Assembly (NCBI GenBank): GCA_014084085.1
Contig: NPFB01000039.1
Span: 144,156-208,155 of the forward strand
Direction: 5' to 3'
From: Hondaea fermentalgiana
Lineage: Eukaryota > Sar > Bigyra > Thraustochytrida > Thraustochytriidae
DNA length: 64,000 bases
Each line of letters begins with the position of its first letter. Position 1 is the stretch's first letter. The position numbers and the translations under genes were made by a program. Below are positions 1-10,977 of this stretch, piece by piece. The notes below the pieces were generated by a model, which saw only the letters and a program-made list of their open reading frames with translations, was not told the origin of the DNA and did not search any database.

Positions 1-3000
1 GGGGGGGGGAGAACTGTCGGCTCGACGGAGCGAAAACAATGGCAGCGGGGCTTGAGAGGGCGAGGTTGCGTGCGTGAGCGAGATGGGAGAGAGAGCCGAT
101 GGAAGCAGGAACAAAAGAATTGAAAAGGGAGGAATGTGTGAAGGAGGGAAGGAAAGGGAGAGGGGGGGAGGGAAGGGAGGGAGGAGGATGAAGAAGGAGC
201 GACGACAAGCAACCAAGGCGAGCGAGTTGGCCAACGCCTCGCAGCCTCATCCCCCTTCCCTTTCCCCCTTCTCCATGGTGACCTTCGTACCAAAGCTCCT
301 AACGCACTGCAAGTGAACGAGAAAGAATCTGGGAAGGCCGAAGCCAAGAGAGAAAGAAGCCGAGGCGAAGTCTTGGCGAAGCGGACGACCGCCGCTATGT
401 ACTGGCAGCGCTGACACTGGTCGCCTTTCTACCTACCTGCCTGCCTGCCTGTCTGCCTGCCTGCCAGACCGCCCGCCAGGCCGCTACCGCTGGCTGTTTT
501 TTTTTGGTTCCGAGGACCGAGCTGCGGTTCCTTGGTTTTTCGCTTTTTTCTCCCGCCGCCTGTGCTCAAATCACACCTCGCTCCGACACACCCACTGGCG
601 TGGTTGCTGTTGGCTGCATGGCTGCGGCCTCGTCCTTGTTCCCGGCTCAGCACCACGTGGCCCGCGCGGTAAAGGGCCAGCCCTACAGACCGACCAGTCC
701 GTCGCTCTGCTACCTCAATCTCCCGCACATCGGGTTTGGCAATCGAACGATGCGATGCGATGCGATGCGATGCGCTGCAATGCGCTGCAATGCGCTGCGA
801 TGCGACGCGACGCGGCGCTGCGCTGCGCCCCCCGTGGCGCGCTTGGTTGGCGGCTCAGGCGGTGGCGGTTGCGGCCAGGGCGGGCGGCGGAGGCGGGGCC
901 CTCGCGCGAGAGAACTCTGTGGAGAGCGAAGGCTCGTTCGGGCCCGCAGCGCGCCCCTTGGCGCGCGTCTCCGCAACAAAAAGAAACAAAATCGCCAGTG
1001 GTGCCCCCCTCATTCTGACTGAATCGGCTCGCCCCCCACACGCGCGTTTCACACACCAATTATCGCGCCGCGCGGTCGAGCTGCAGGGCTCGCCATGCGC
1101 AGTCTGTGGGGGGGGGGAGGGGTGGGGGAAAGGGAATGCTTCCGCAGCGCCCCCCTCTGCGTCTGTCCTTGTCCTTGCAGCCAGCCAGCACGGCGCTTCA
1201 TCCCCCGCAGCGAACCGCGCCGTCGCCGCCGTCTGATGAGTGCCGCCGCAGAGCGCTCTTGACTCTGTGCGTATGTATGTGCCCGTGTACTACATATACA
1301 TATGCCTGCAGCGCCGTGGCCGGCCACGGTTGCCGCCGCTGCCGCTTGCCTCGTAAATCCAACCAAGCGCGGCCGGGGCGCTCGCCCACCGCGTTCGATC
1401 GCTCGTCTCGTTGCCCGCCGGTCTCGCCGCCTTTCTTGCGCGGGAGCACAGGTCGACCCAAGCAGGTTACAAGGCGCCGCAACCCCTGCCCCGCCCTGCC
1501 CCGCCGCGCCTAGCCTGGCTGGCGGGGGGACCAGGCCCCGGCGGTTGCTCCACCCGTGCCGCCAACGCGGTCGGCCTCGGCCGGCCATTGGTGAGGAGAG
1601 AGGGAGGGGAGGAGGGCAAGAACGCCGAAGCTATCAGCTACCAATGTATCAGCGGCCAGCTGTGCCCTCCGGCCCTCTGCGGTCCGCAAGTTCCCTTGCC
1701 AAGGTTGAGCTCTCCGTAGGGGCTGCCAGATGCTGCAGGTGCTGATGACCCTTCCGCGCGAAAGTACTTCGCGGTACGACGCAGGCCTGTGTCCATGCAT
1801 GCATGCATGCATGCATGCATGCATGCCTACAAGCAGACAAGCATGTGCGGCGACGCACAGCAATTCGGCCGTACAAAGCCCGAAGAGGGCCGCGACCAGG
1901 CCTCTCCCGCCGCTGGTGGGCGGCCCGCGGCCGCCTTTCTCTCGCGGAGCGGCAGCGGGGCTGCGGGCCGCAGCCGCGTGCGCCCGGGGATGCAGTCTCG
2001 GCCTCTGCGGCTGGGCGAAGTGGATTTTTTTTTGCGCTCGCCCTTCGGGCCTCGCCGCGCCCGCACACAAACCGCTCTGGGAGGAGGTGGGAGGCGGCAA
2101 AGCCTGCTGCCCCTGCTGCCGCCGCCAGTGGCCGCTCCCCTGCCGCCTCTCCTGCCGCCACTCCCACTGCCCCTGCGGCACTTCTATGAGCTCGCGTCTT
2201 GCCGCCGGGAGCAACCGTGGCAGAACGGCCAGCCAGCCAGTTAGTCAGCGAGTCAGAGCAGGCCACAGTGAACCCAACCGTCCGTCCGTCCGTCCGTCCG
2301 CCTCGACGCAGAACAGGCCGAGCGGCTGGCCGAGCGGCTGGCCGAGCGGCCCCGCCAGGCCTGGCCGACAAGCAGCGGAGAACCTGAAATTTCTGAAAGA
2401 AGGAAACAAGAGCAGCGGCCAAGGGAGCAAAGCGCGGCGAGCAATGTGAAGGCTGGTTGCCGCCAATGCCTTGCGCGCTGCGCCGGGCCCTCTTCGCACT
2501 GCTTTGCTTGGGTCTTCCTCGCCTTCTTTACATACCACTACCGCGGCGCCTCGCATCTCTGTGGGCCGCTGTGGAGTCTGCGGGGCTTGCGGCCGCCGGG
2601 AGCTGCACCGCTGTGATAGCTCCCTCACTGCTGCGGGGCACGCCGGGCCGTGCGGGAACGGCCTGAGAAGCGGCCGCAGGACAGCCCTTTAGCTTCTCGG
2701 TCCTCCCGCAGTCGCCTTGTCGCGGCGCGTCGCGCCCCTACGCTGCTTCCCCTCAGCGTCTGTGGGAACCGAGAGTCGGCGAGTTTTTTCCCGCGTCTGC
2801 GCGAGGCTGGAGCGCAAATTTTGCCATACGGATGTTTGAGCTGTAGTAGACGCGCCTCAAAAGAAACCAGCAGCAGCCGCAGCCAGACTCCCTCTGCCAG
2901 GACTGGACTCGCGCGCAGTCGCGCGTCTCCGCCTGTTGGCTCCCCAGCCAGCCGCAGCCGCCCGCCCTTCCTTCCCCTCTGCCCTTCCTTCCCCTCGACC

Positions 3001-4530
3001 TCCATCGGGACGATGTATCGAGACGATATCTATTTGGCAAGGAGCTGTGCTGAGTTGATCTCTCGCTGCGGCCAGTTGTCGAGCCTTCTGGCGCGCGAGA
3101 GCGACTGCGGCCAGCACGGCGCGGGCGGCCTCTGCTGCGCGCGATCCGTCCCCACGCAGGGGTCTTGGCGGCGGATTTCTTGTCTCTCGGGTGCCGCGCG
3201 CGCTTCCCGGCGCCCACCTCGGAGGGGCTCGGAACCCGCCCTCGGAGGCGCCGACCCGGGCCCTCCCCAGCTTTCCGCGCCGACGGTGGGCCGCTGCGCG
3301 CGTGCCACGCCCTTCGCGCGGCGCGGAGCCAGTGGCCATGGTGGTCGTCGGCCCGCGGCCGGGCCTGCGCGTCCCCACGGTGCCGACGTCGCTGTCGCAG
3401 AACCCGCGCACGCGGAGTATAACGCCGAGGCTCGAGTCGCCGTTGCCAAATGCAGCGGCGCTCTCAGCATCACCGGACAGGCATGAACACGCAAAAGCCA
3501 GACGCGGAGGCACTTGCACAAGCGCATCCGCCCCGCCGATGCGACGCAGATGGAGAGGCCGGCCAATGCAAATGCGTGCCTTGGCGCGGCGGAGGGAGAG
3601 TCCACTGCCACAGTGAGTATTCCTGACTGGCCAATGGCGCAAGAACGCACGCGTCAACGGCTCGGCACGCAACGTGGGTGGGAGACACCGCGAGTCAGCC
3701 TCTTGTGCACTGCTTCCTAGCTTTGTTGGCAAAGCTAGAAGGGCGAAGAATGCCAGGTCAGCCAGCCAGCCAGCCAAAACAGCAAGCCACGCGAATCGCC
3801 AGCGCCCGACGTCCGACGCGAATTCACTTGGGGCGAATTCCTGTTTCTTTCATCACGGCCGTTGATGCCAGCCTCTTGCCAGGCCAGGAAATGGAATGGG
3901 CGAGAAAGGGAGAGAACATTTCTTTACTGGTTCTTGGCAATTTTTCTGGGCGTACGTCGCTCACCTCTTGCGCTTGAACGGCATTCTCGTGAAGTCAGCT
4001 TCTTGCAACTGCCTGACATCTTGCTGCGTTCTTGCCATTGCTGGCGGCCGACTATCCTCCGCAATTTTCAGCCACAGATGTTCCCTCTCTTGTCCTTTCG
4101 TTGCAAGCCAATTGATTGCTGAGTGAAGTAATTTCAACAACATGCCATACAATGCAATGCAATGCAATGCCATGGTAGTAAAACTAAAAAAGAGCTGCCT
4201 TGCAACCAAAAATAACAAAGAAAAAGACGATCGGATTCCAGCCTGACAGTAGATACTGGCTGCCTTGTAAGGATCTGGGCCAGCCTTTGCTTGTATAGTC
4301 TTGCTGACTGCTAGCTTCTCGTGCCTTCAACCAAGTCGCCTCCAAAAATCGCCAGACACGACAACACCGTCTGTCAGCATGCCTCTACCAAGCTGTGGCT
4401 GGCTGTTTAGTCATCTGTTCTTCATTTCTTCAATATCTTTTATCCTTGTTCCCATGTTTCATTGAAAGGAAACAAGCGGTCTCCTCTGGAAGTTTACGCT
4501 ATTATTATTATTATTATTATTGAACATCTT
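1..4530. other. gene-poor repeat-rich stretch
   Basis: I see no convincing gene in this stretch. Open frames exist on all strands, but their proteins are Arg, Ala, Pro and Cys rich, share no family motif and are the by-product of GC-rich DNA with few stops. What can be seen is a series of simple tandem repeats: TGCC units near 435-463, GCGAT/GCAAT pentamers at 748-815, CATG units at 1795-1826, CCGT units at 2277-2300, a 12-base unit repeated three times at about 2327-2354, and CAATG units at 4150-4171. The stretch lies downstream of the minus-strand EF-hand gene. It could hold non-coding RNA or regulatory DNA, which sequence alone does not show. Confidence 0.7.
1795..1826. repeat. CATG tetramer repeat
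   Basis: Eight tandem catg/gcat units, a self-complementary word that can form a hairpin. The same word is repeated at 57614-57672 at the other end of the window. Confidence 0.9.
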
Positions 4531-6471
4531 CTACAAAGCAAAGACCCGCGCATTCATACGGCGCCCTTGCCGTGGTCGAAATGGTTTTTCGCCAGATCCT
4601 GGATCGAGCCCCTGCTGCAAACGCTCCGCGCGTCTCTGCATCTTGGCCCGCCACGCTGGGTCCGCGCGCTTCAAATTTTGAAGAACGTACTGTCCTGGCG
4701 CCGCAACACGACGACTCGACGCAGGTGCGTTCGCATACCCTTGTCGGATAAGGTCCGATCGCCGACGTCGCTGCAACTCCTCGGTCCGCGCTTCCCGCTC
4801 TGCCTCTTCGTCATCAGTGTCGTAGTCTTGATCATCCTTCGCAAGCGCACTTGTCACAATCGCGCCACCCTTTATGTGCTTTCTTGTGTCCTTGTTATCC
4901 TCGTCCGACTCCGTGTCCTCCTCGCCCTCGTCCTCGTCCTCCTCGAGACCTATAAAACGACGCATCTCCGCCTGATCCCTTCGTACGCGCTCCTTGCTCT
5001 CCAAAAGCTTCTCCTTGCTCAAAACGCCATGCGCAAGGTGCGCGTTTCCTCCCGCATGTCGAAATTCGCGTTTCCTGCGCTTGTGAGCCTCGTGCTGCTG
5101 TTCTGCCCACGTCAGCTTGCCATCTGACGTCGAGTAGCGTACGCGCGAGTCTCGAAGCTCCTCTTCGCTGAGGGAGAGTGGGTTTTTTCGCACAAAGTAT
5201 AAATCCTCCTTGCCCTTTTTGTGACCAACGAGCCGTCGTAGTCGACCCTCGCGATCGTATGTACGCCGCTGCAGCTCCGACATAGCCCGCGTCCATGCTT
5301 CATCAAACTCCTTTCGTAGCGTGTGCGCTAAATCACGCTTACTGAATCGCATCAACATTGAGAGCGGGTCCGAGCGTTCCTCAATCTTGCTCAGTGTCTT
5401 GTACCACTCCTTGTAGCGTTTATTGCGCGCAACACGAAGATACGAAACAGCTTTGAGACGCTCTTGCAACGCATTTTCATCCTCCAAGGCGTCTTCTGCT
5501 CGGGCGAGTGCCTTGAGATCAGTTGTCTCCTCATCGATTGCTCCAGTCTCCTGCTCGTCCTCTGCCTCCCACATTTTCTCCTGCTGCTTGCGCTGCATTT
5601 CTCCCGCACGAAAGTCTGCCGCCTTTTCCAATGACAAACGAACCGCTTCTTCGGCGCCTGGAGGGCCCAGTGTCTGCCGAATGATCCCCTCCAGTTGCTT
5701 CATTGTCCGCTCGCGCGCTTTCGTCCCAATGTGCTCCCAATAGTCTATACCCAGCACTTTATTGCGCAATAAAAGCCATTGGCATTTGAGCGGAAAATAG
5801 CTCTCTGGATGCTCATCAGCCCACGCCACAAAGTCCTTTTCCTTGACGAGAATGTCGCCCTTGTACAATCCGGGTGTCGCGACACCACGCAACGAGTCAA
5901 TGAGCAAACCCGCACCGGTACGTACTTTGCGCTGGGCATAGACGTCCATGACGAGGTCTTCACATTCTTTCAGGTCAAGCTGACCAGAGTTGTCCTGGTC
6001 ATACACGCAAAACATCAATGCCGGAAGACGCGCGACGGGCCACGTGCACAGATTCCAAATCGCGCACGCAAACTCCAAAAAGTCAATCTCACCCGATGCG
6101 TCCATGTCAAAGACACCAAACATGCGACGATTGAACGGGGAATTCTCCAAATCGAAAAACACCAGAAACTCGTACACATCGATCATCCCACTGTTGTCTA
6201 AATCTGCAATGCAAAACAGCGAGTACAACTGGTTGATTACCTGCACATCGAATCCCAGTCCTGCCGACAAAATGTTCATGGTCTTCCACTCTTGGCCCCG
6301 AACATTGTCGTCTGGCTCAAATGTTCGTGCTTTATGAGCCAGAATCGGGATCGGCTTGGCAATGCGAGCTCGATACTCCCATAGCTCATCCTCCGTCATA
6401 TGATTTGCCGCTGGCCCGTACAGCACGCGATGCCCGAACCGAGCCAAAGGGCCGCCGATTTGGTTGCCCAT
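4531..6471 (-). CDS. EF-hand calcium-binding protein, possibly N-myristoylated
   Basis: The protein has 646 residues from the ATG at 6471. Three canonical 12-residue EF-hand loops are visible at about residues 90-101 (DLDNSGMIDVYE), 122-133 (DMDASGEIDFLE) and 158-169 (DQDNSGQLDLKE), so it should bind calcium. The N-terminal half resembles calcineurin-B/calcium-sensor folds. The C-terminal 350 residues are charged, rich in Glu, Arg and Lys, and probably coiled coil. I chose the ATG at 6471 because its context (gccATGg) is strong and the protein then begins MGNQIGG, a good N-myristoylation start. An ATG at 6564 would add 31 residues and hide that glycine. No intron is evident. It shares a 743-base divergent promoter region with the transporter at 7215. 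The family is clear only at the EF-hand level; the partner and role are unknown. Confidence 0.85.
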   Translation of the reverse strand: MGNQIGGPLARFGHRVLYGPAANHMTEDELWEYRARIAKPIPILAHKARTFEPDDNVRGQEWKTMNILSAGLGFDVQVINQLYSLFCIADLDNSGMIDVYEFLVFFDLENSPFNRRMFGVFDMDASGEIDFLEFACAIWNLCTWPVARLPALMFCVYDQDNSGQLDLKECEDLVMDVYAQRKVRTGAGLLIDSLRGVATPGLYKGDILVKEKDFVAWADEHPESYFPLKCQWLLLRNKVLGIDYWEHIGTKARERTMKQLEGIIRQTLGPPGAEEAVRLSLEKAADFRAGEMQRKQQEKMWEAEDEQETGAIDEETTDLKALARAEDALEDENALQERLKAVSYLRVARNKRYKEWYKTLSKIEERSDPLSMLMRFSKRDLAHTLRKEFDEAWTRAMSELQRRTYDREGRLRRLVGHKKGKEDLYFVRKNPLSLSEEELRDSRVRYSTSDGKLTWAEQQHEAHKRRKREFRHAGGNAHLAHGVLSKEKLLESKERVRRDQAEMRRFIGLEEDEDEGEEDTESDEDNKDTRKHIKGGAIVTSALAKDDQDYDTDDEEAEREARTEELQRRRRSDLIRQGYANAPASSRRVAAPGQYVLQNLKRADPAWRAKMQRRAERLQQGLDPGSGEKPFRPRQGRRMNARVFAL

Positions 6472-7214
6472 GGCTCTTTCTTGCGCTCTTGCGCTCTTGC
6501 GCGTGCCACTGCCGATGAGACCAGCAGCACTCAATAGCGTCTCCTCAGGTTGTGGCCGCCGCATCCCCTCGCTTGCGATTCGCTTTAGAATGTGCCAGGC
6601 GAAATCAGGACGAAGCGAAGAATAGAATCAAAGAAAAGAAGTAAGCGTATTTTCAACTGCGAGGCTTTTGCTCATCAAGTCAAGTATGAGAATAACTTGC
6701 CGACAGGTCCTTTTAATCATTCCATTCCATTCTTGCCTCCCCTTGCATACTTTCCATTCAATCATCGACTCATTCCGAAGTGAACTCGTCCATGAAACCA
6801 GACATACCATGCCGTGCCATGCCAGCAGGCCGCGGTCTCTGAACGGATCTATCCACACCGCGGCGAGGACGCACGACGTGGAGCTCAGAGTGGGCTTTTC
6901 TTTCCTTTTCTTTTTTGATCAAGAGGGGCTCCACGCGACACCCTGCAGCGCGTGGCATCCTGGCTTCTGCGACAGACACGCATACCTGCAGCGCAAACCT
7001 GCGCGCCAAGGACGAACCTTTGTCACCATTGCCTCTGCTCTCACCGAAAACGAAGAGGTCTCCGTGTGGCACGAGCGAGGGCAAGGGTGGCGAGTGATTT
7101 GTTTCGCCGCATCGACCGTCCCGTCTCGCGCATAGCCAAAGAAACACCCGAGGCTGAGCAACGTGAGACGAGACGAGACGAGACGAGACGAGACGAGTCG
7201 AGACGCCAAAGAGC
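6472..7214. promoter_or_regulatory. divergent intergenic region with AGACG repeat
   Basis: This 743-base region separates two divergently read genes and should contain both promoters. The only clear structure is a pentamer tandem repeat (agacg units) at 7165-7204, which ends eleven bases before the transporter's ATG at 7215. No gene is seen in between. Confidence 0.6.
7165..7204. repeat. AGACG pentamer repeat next to a start codon
   Basis: About eight tandem copies of agacg end eleven bases before the ATG of the sugar-phosphate transporter gene, so they are likely in its 5' untranslated region. Confidence 0.92.
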
Positions 7215-8694
7215 ATGAGCGGTCGTAGTCACGCGGCGCAAGCCGTGAGTTTTGCGCTCATCTATGTATCGTACATGGTCTTCTATTTCAATCGCAAGAA
7301 CTACGCCTTTTGGCTCAATGAGCTCGTCAGGACTGTCGGCCGTCCCAAAGATGAGGTCAGTCTATTTGGGTCGGCAATGGAGCTCTCCTATGGCGCCGGC
7401 AAACTCATCGCCGGACCGTTCGTCGACTCGGCGCCGCCGGCCCTAGTTTTGGCTGCCACGCTTGCCATCACAGGTCTTTGCAATGTAGCCATGTTCCAAA
7501 GTGGATCCAACGTTGTTGATCTCGCGCTCTGGAGTACGAACGGCGTCGTGCAAAGCGCTGCGTGGCCTGCTCTTGCGGCCATCTTCATGAACTGGTTCGA
7601 AGACTCGCCCAATAGGGGCATCTGGTACAGCATTCTCTCCACGAACCAAAACCTAGGTAGCGCACTTTGCCCCATCCTTCTCACGCCCATCGTTCAAGTC
7701 TACGGCTGGCGCGCTGCTACCTGGGCCCCAGGGTTCATTGGGCTTTCCTTTGCCGCCGTGCTTGGCGTTTTTCTCCGCAATGGTCCCAGCGATGACACTG
7801 GCGAGAAAGACAAGACCAACGCAAGTGCTTCGGCATCGTCACAAGACAATAAAGCAAGCTCCAAGCAAACGCCTTCGCCCGCGAACTCAAAGTCAGCCTC
7901 ATGGACGCAGACGCTTGTGGAAATGTGCACCTCTGTCAATCTCCTGAGTCTCGGGATTGGCTATGCCTGCTTGCAGGCACTCCGCGTTGGTGTTCAGGAC
8001 TGGACATTGATTATTCTGCAGGAAAATCGCGGCGTCGCGCTCGAAACTGCGCGCGACTGTATGGTTGCCTTGGAATTTGGTGGCTTCGTGGGCGGGATTA
8101 GCGCTGGTGCATTCAGTGATCGTCTCTTTCGAGGTCGACGTGGGCCCGTCATCGTTCTCTTTACTGCGCTGCTCGCGCCGCTCATGATTGCCATCGCTTC
8201 GTTTCCCTTCCCCAAGGACATTGAGGCCTTGGGTCTGGCCGGTCTATACTTTTTGTTTGGCTTCTTGTCGTTTGGTCCTCATATGCTTGTTGGCCTCACC
8301 GGTACGTTTTTTCGCATGTCTTTGCTCCTTTTTTCACTCTATCGCGACTCACTTGCCCCCCCTCCCCCTCCCTTTATTCCACGCAGCTCGAGAAGTTTTC
8401 CCCCAGGCACCGTCAACCGCAGGCAGGTAAGTCACATTTCTTCAACCCGTGTATGACTGGATTGATGTCTAACCTCACCTTGAACCTTCTTTTGTGCGTA
8501 GCTTCACAAAATCCCTGGCCCAGATTGGCGGCACAGCTGCCGGCTATCCGCTCAGCATCATGGTCAACTGGTACGGCTGGGCCTACGTCAACACCATCTG
8601 GACACTCTGTGCCGTCTTCGGGGCTCTCGCCTTTTCGCCCTTGCTCCGCGTGCCGGCCGCCAACGCCGTGACGAAGACCAAAAAGCTCCAGTGA
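7215..8694 (+). CDS. MFS transporter, glycerol-3-phosphate/sugar-phosphate (GlpT/SLC37) type
   Basis: The gene has three exons, 7215-8301, 8387-8426 and 8502-8694, joined by GT-AG introns of 85 and 75 bases. The spliced protein is 439 residues. It has about twelve hydrophobic segments, an early YMVFYFNRKNYAFW-like first helix, and the organophosphate-antiporter pattern in the second half (GPHMLVGLTARE, then a Thr-Ala-Gly-rich stretch before the last two helices). Splicing is supported because the frame is kept at both junctions and restores this conserved segment; without it the first exon runs into unrelated sequence. Members of this family exchange phosphate for sugar or glycerol phosphates. 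The substrate cannot be read from the sequence. The middle loop (about residues 195-230) is Ser/Lys rich, as is usual between the two halves. Confidence 0.88.
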
Positions 8695-9229
8695 AACTAG
8701 TACACTATACACAATACATTCTCGCTATCCATACTACACTCCTGCCTTCCTTCCTTCGTCCGCCCCGCCCTCCTCCCCGCGAACCCAGACCCGCTGCCGC
8801 AAGCCGTCGACGAGCGAGGTCTCGCCGTCGTCGACAGCCTCCGCGACGAAGCAGCAAAGATCAAAGGGAGAAAGAAGAGGGCGCTCTCGGCGGGCCAATT
8901 GGGGGCCCCGATTTAGGGCGCCGGCCGAGTACCGTCCCGCACGTGCGCGCGCGCTGGGCGCCTTGGAGAGCGCGGCGATGGCAAACGGGGAAGTGAAGTA
9001 CCGGGGCGGGGTCGGCGAGCGTGCGTGCGTGCGGGCGGGCGGGAGCGGCTGCGCGGCGCGGGGAGGATGACGGCGAGGGCGCGGGGCGCGCTGCGGCAGG
9101 CGGCGATCGGCCCTCTCGGTGGCGGCCGCCCAGCTCGTATGGGCCGCGGGCGCACACGCGCTCACGACGCCGGGGCTCCGGGGCGACGGCGGGGACCTCG
9201 TGCTGCTCGAGGACGAGGACGACGGGAGG
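8695..9229. other. intergenic region, upstream part likely 5' end of DUF445 gene
   Basis: This is 535 bases between two genes read in the same direction. The last 160 bases look coding and hydrophobic in the frame of the downstream DUF445 gene, but they are cut off from an ATG by an apparent one-base frame change (see that gene). The rest shows C-rich and GCGTGCGT-like low complexity only. Confidence 0.5.
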
Positions 9230-10696
9230 ATGCTGGCGGACAGCTCGCTCCCCTGGTGGTTTTTCCTGCTCATGCCCATTATCTCCGGCATCGTAGGCTA
9301 CGGGACCAACGTGGTGGTAAGTTAGTGATTTTCAAGAGGGCCTCTTGACCTCAACACGACAAGGACGACGACGGAACGACGACGACTGCGGCTGCTCGTT
9401 TCTCGCACCTTGCACTCGATCACCAGGCTCAGGGAGAACTAACACTTTACTCATTGTCGTACCTGATTTTTTCATTTTGAACTTCAGGCGCTCAAGCTCA
9501 CCTTTGGCCCGCTGCAGTTCTGGGGTATCGAGCTCTTTCGCATCAAAAATGAGCCTCTCGGATGCATCGGCTGGCAGGGTATCGTGCCTACCAAGGCCGA
9601 GAAAATGGCCAGCGACTCGGTCGATCTCATGACCGAAAAGCTGTTCAACATTCGTGAAATTTTTGGACGCATCGAAAAGGAAAAGGCTGCGTTGCATCTC
9701 GAGGAGGGCTTCGAAGTGACACTCACAAGAGTCGTCGACAAGCTCGCCGACGAGTACATTATCGAAAAGACGACCGCATGGAAGCGAACGGAATCCGCCG
9801 TCAAAGAGCAGATTAAGTCCTGGTCCTTGGCAGAACTCCCTTCTTTCACCGCGGGATTCATGAGCGACCTCGTCGACAACCTTGATGAAGTGTACGACCT
9901 CAAGCATATGTGCGTTCGCGAAATGGTCTTGCACCCGGATCTTCTCGTCGATGTCTTCAAGTCCGTCGGTGCCAAGGAGCTCCGCTTCATTGAGAACTCG
10001 GGCTTCTACCTGGGTTTTCTCTTTGGATGCGTGCAGACGATCCTCTTTCGCTGGGCCATCCCGACGCCAATCTCCGACTACCTGCTACCCGCCCTCGGTG
10101 CCTTTGTTGGCTACTTTACCAATCTCATTGCGCTCAAGGCCATCTTCCAGCCCATCGAACCGCGCAAGATTTGCTGCGGGCGCGTCACACTTCATGGTCT
10201 CTTCTTGAAACGTCAGCAAGTTGCCAGCGCAAAGTTCGCCTCCAAAATGGTCGCCACGGTGCTGCATTCAAAGAACATTTGGTGGTACATGATGAACGGG
10301 CCGAAATCGGACAAGTTCGAGGCGCTTTTGCGTAGCCATGCCGACAGTTTCACGGATAGACTCATTGGCTTTTCGCGACCTCTCGTCGAACGCTACATGG
10401 GTCCGGAAAACTTTGCGAAAATGCGTGGAGATATTCAAGATATGACCGTCAATGAGATCGAGAACATCATTCAGTTCATGCACGACTACACTGACCAGGC
10501 CCTGGATCTGGAGACGGAGATTAGGGTCAAGATGCAAGCGCTCCCCTCGGCAGAATTCGAGCGCGTCCTCCACCCCGTTTTCGAGGAGGACGAGTTCAAG
10601 CTCATTCTCGTCGGCACCTTTCTCGGCGCCCTGGTTGGCTTGGCCCAGATGATGGTTAGTTTTGCCATCGTCGGGGAGTATTTCCCCAGTGTTTAA
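9230..10696 (+). CDS. DUF445 family membrane protein
   Basis: Two exons, 9230-9316 and 9488-10696, are joined by a 171-base GT-AG intron in phase 0, giving about 431 residues. The family signature Gly-Tyr-x-Thr-Asn-x2-Ala-x-Lys occurs twice: GYGTNVVALK across the exon junction and GYFTNLIALK near the middle, each in a hydrophobic segment. Two further hydrophobic stretches lie at the C terminus. DUF445 (PF04286) is best known from bacterial inner-membrane proteins of unknown function. The first in-frame ATG is at 9230, but 9071-9229 is open in the same frame and encodes an Ala/Leu-rich signal-peptide-like stretch. An ATG at 9067 reads towards it in the neighbouring frame, so a one-base sequence error may hide the true start. 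The last helix runs to the stop at 10694. Confidence 0.82.
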
Positions 10697-10977
10697 CTGT
10701 ACTCACGAAGCCAACCAGCCAGCCAGTCAGCCGGCTGGCCGTCAAGCCAAGTATCTCCTTGTGTTCGTGTTATTGTCGAGCCACTCCCAGTCCAGCCAAA
10801 ACCATGCCATTTCGGTCGCGCGTCCTCTGACTATAGCGAGCGTGGCAACGGGAAAGAGGGAAATGGGGAGGCTTTTTAGCCTGCCAATTCTAGGCCAAGG
10901 CCAAGCAATAGATAATTTTGTGAATGAAACTTAATAAGAGGAAAAGTTCCGAATCGTATCTTGTCCACCTCTACGCC

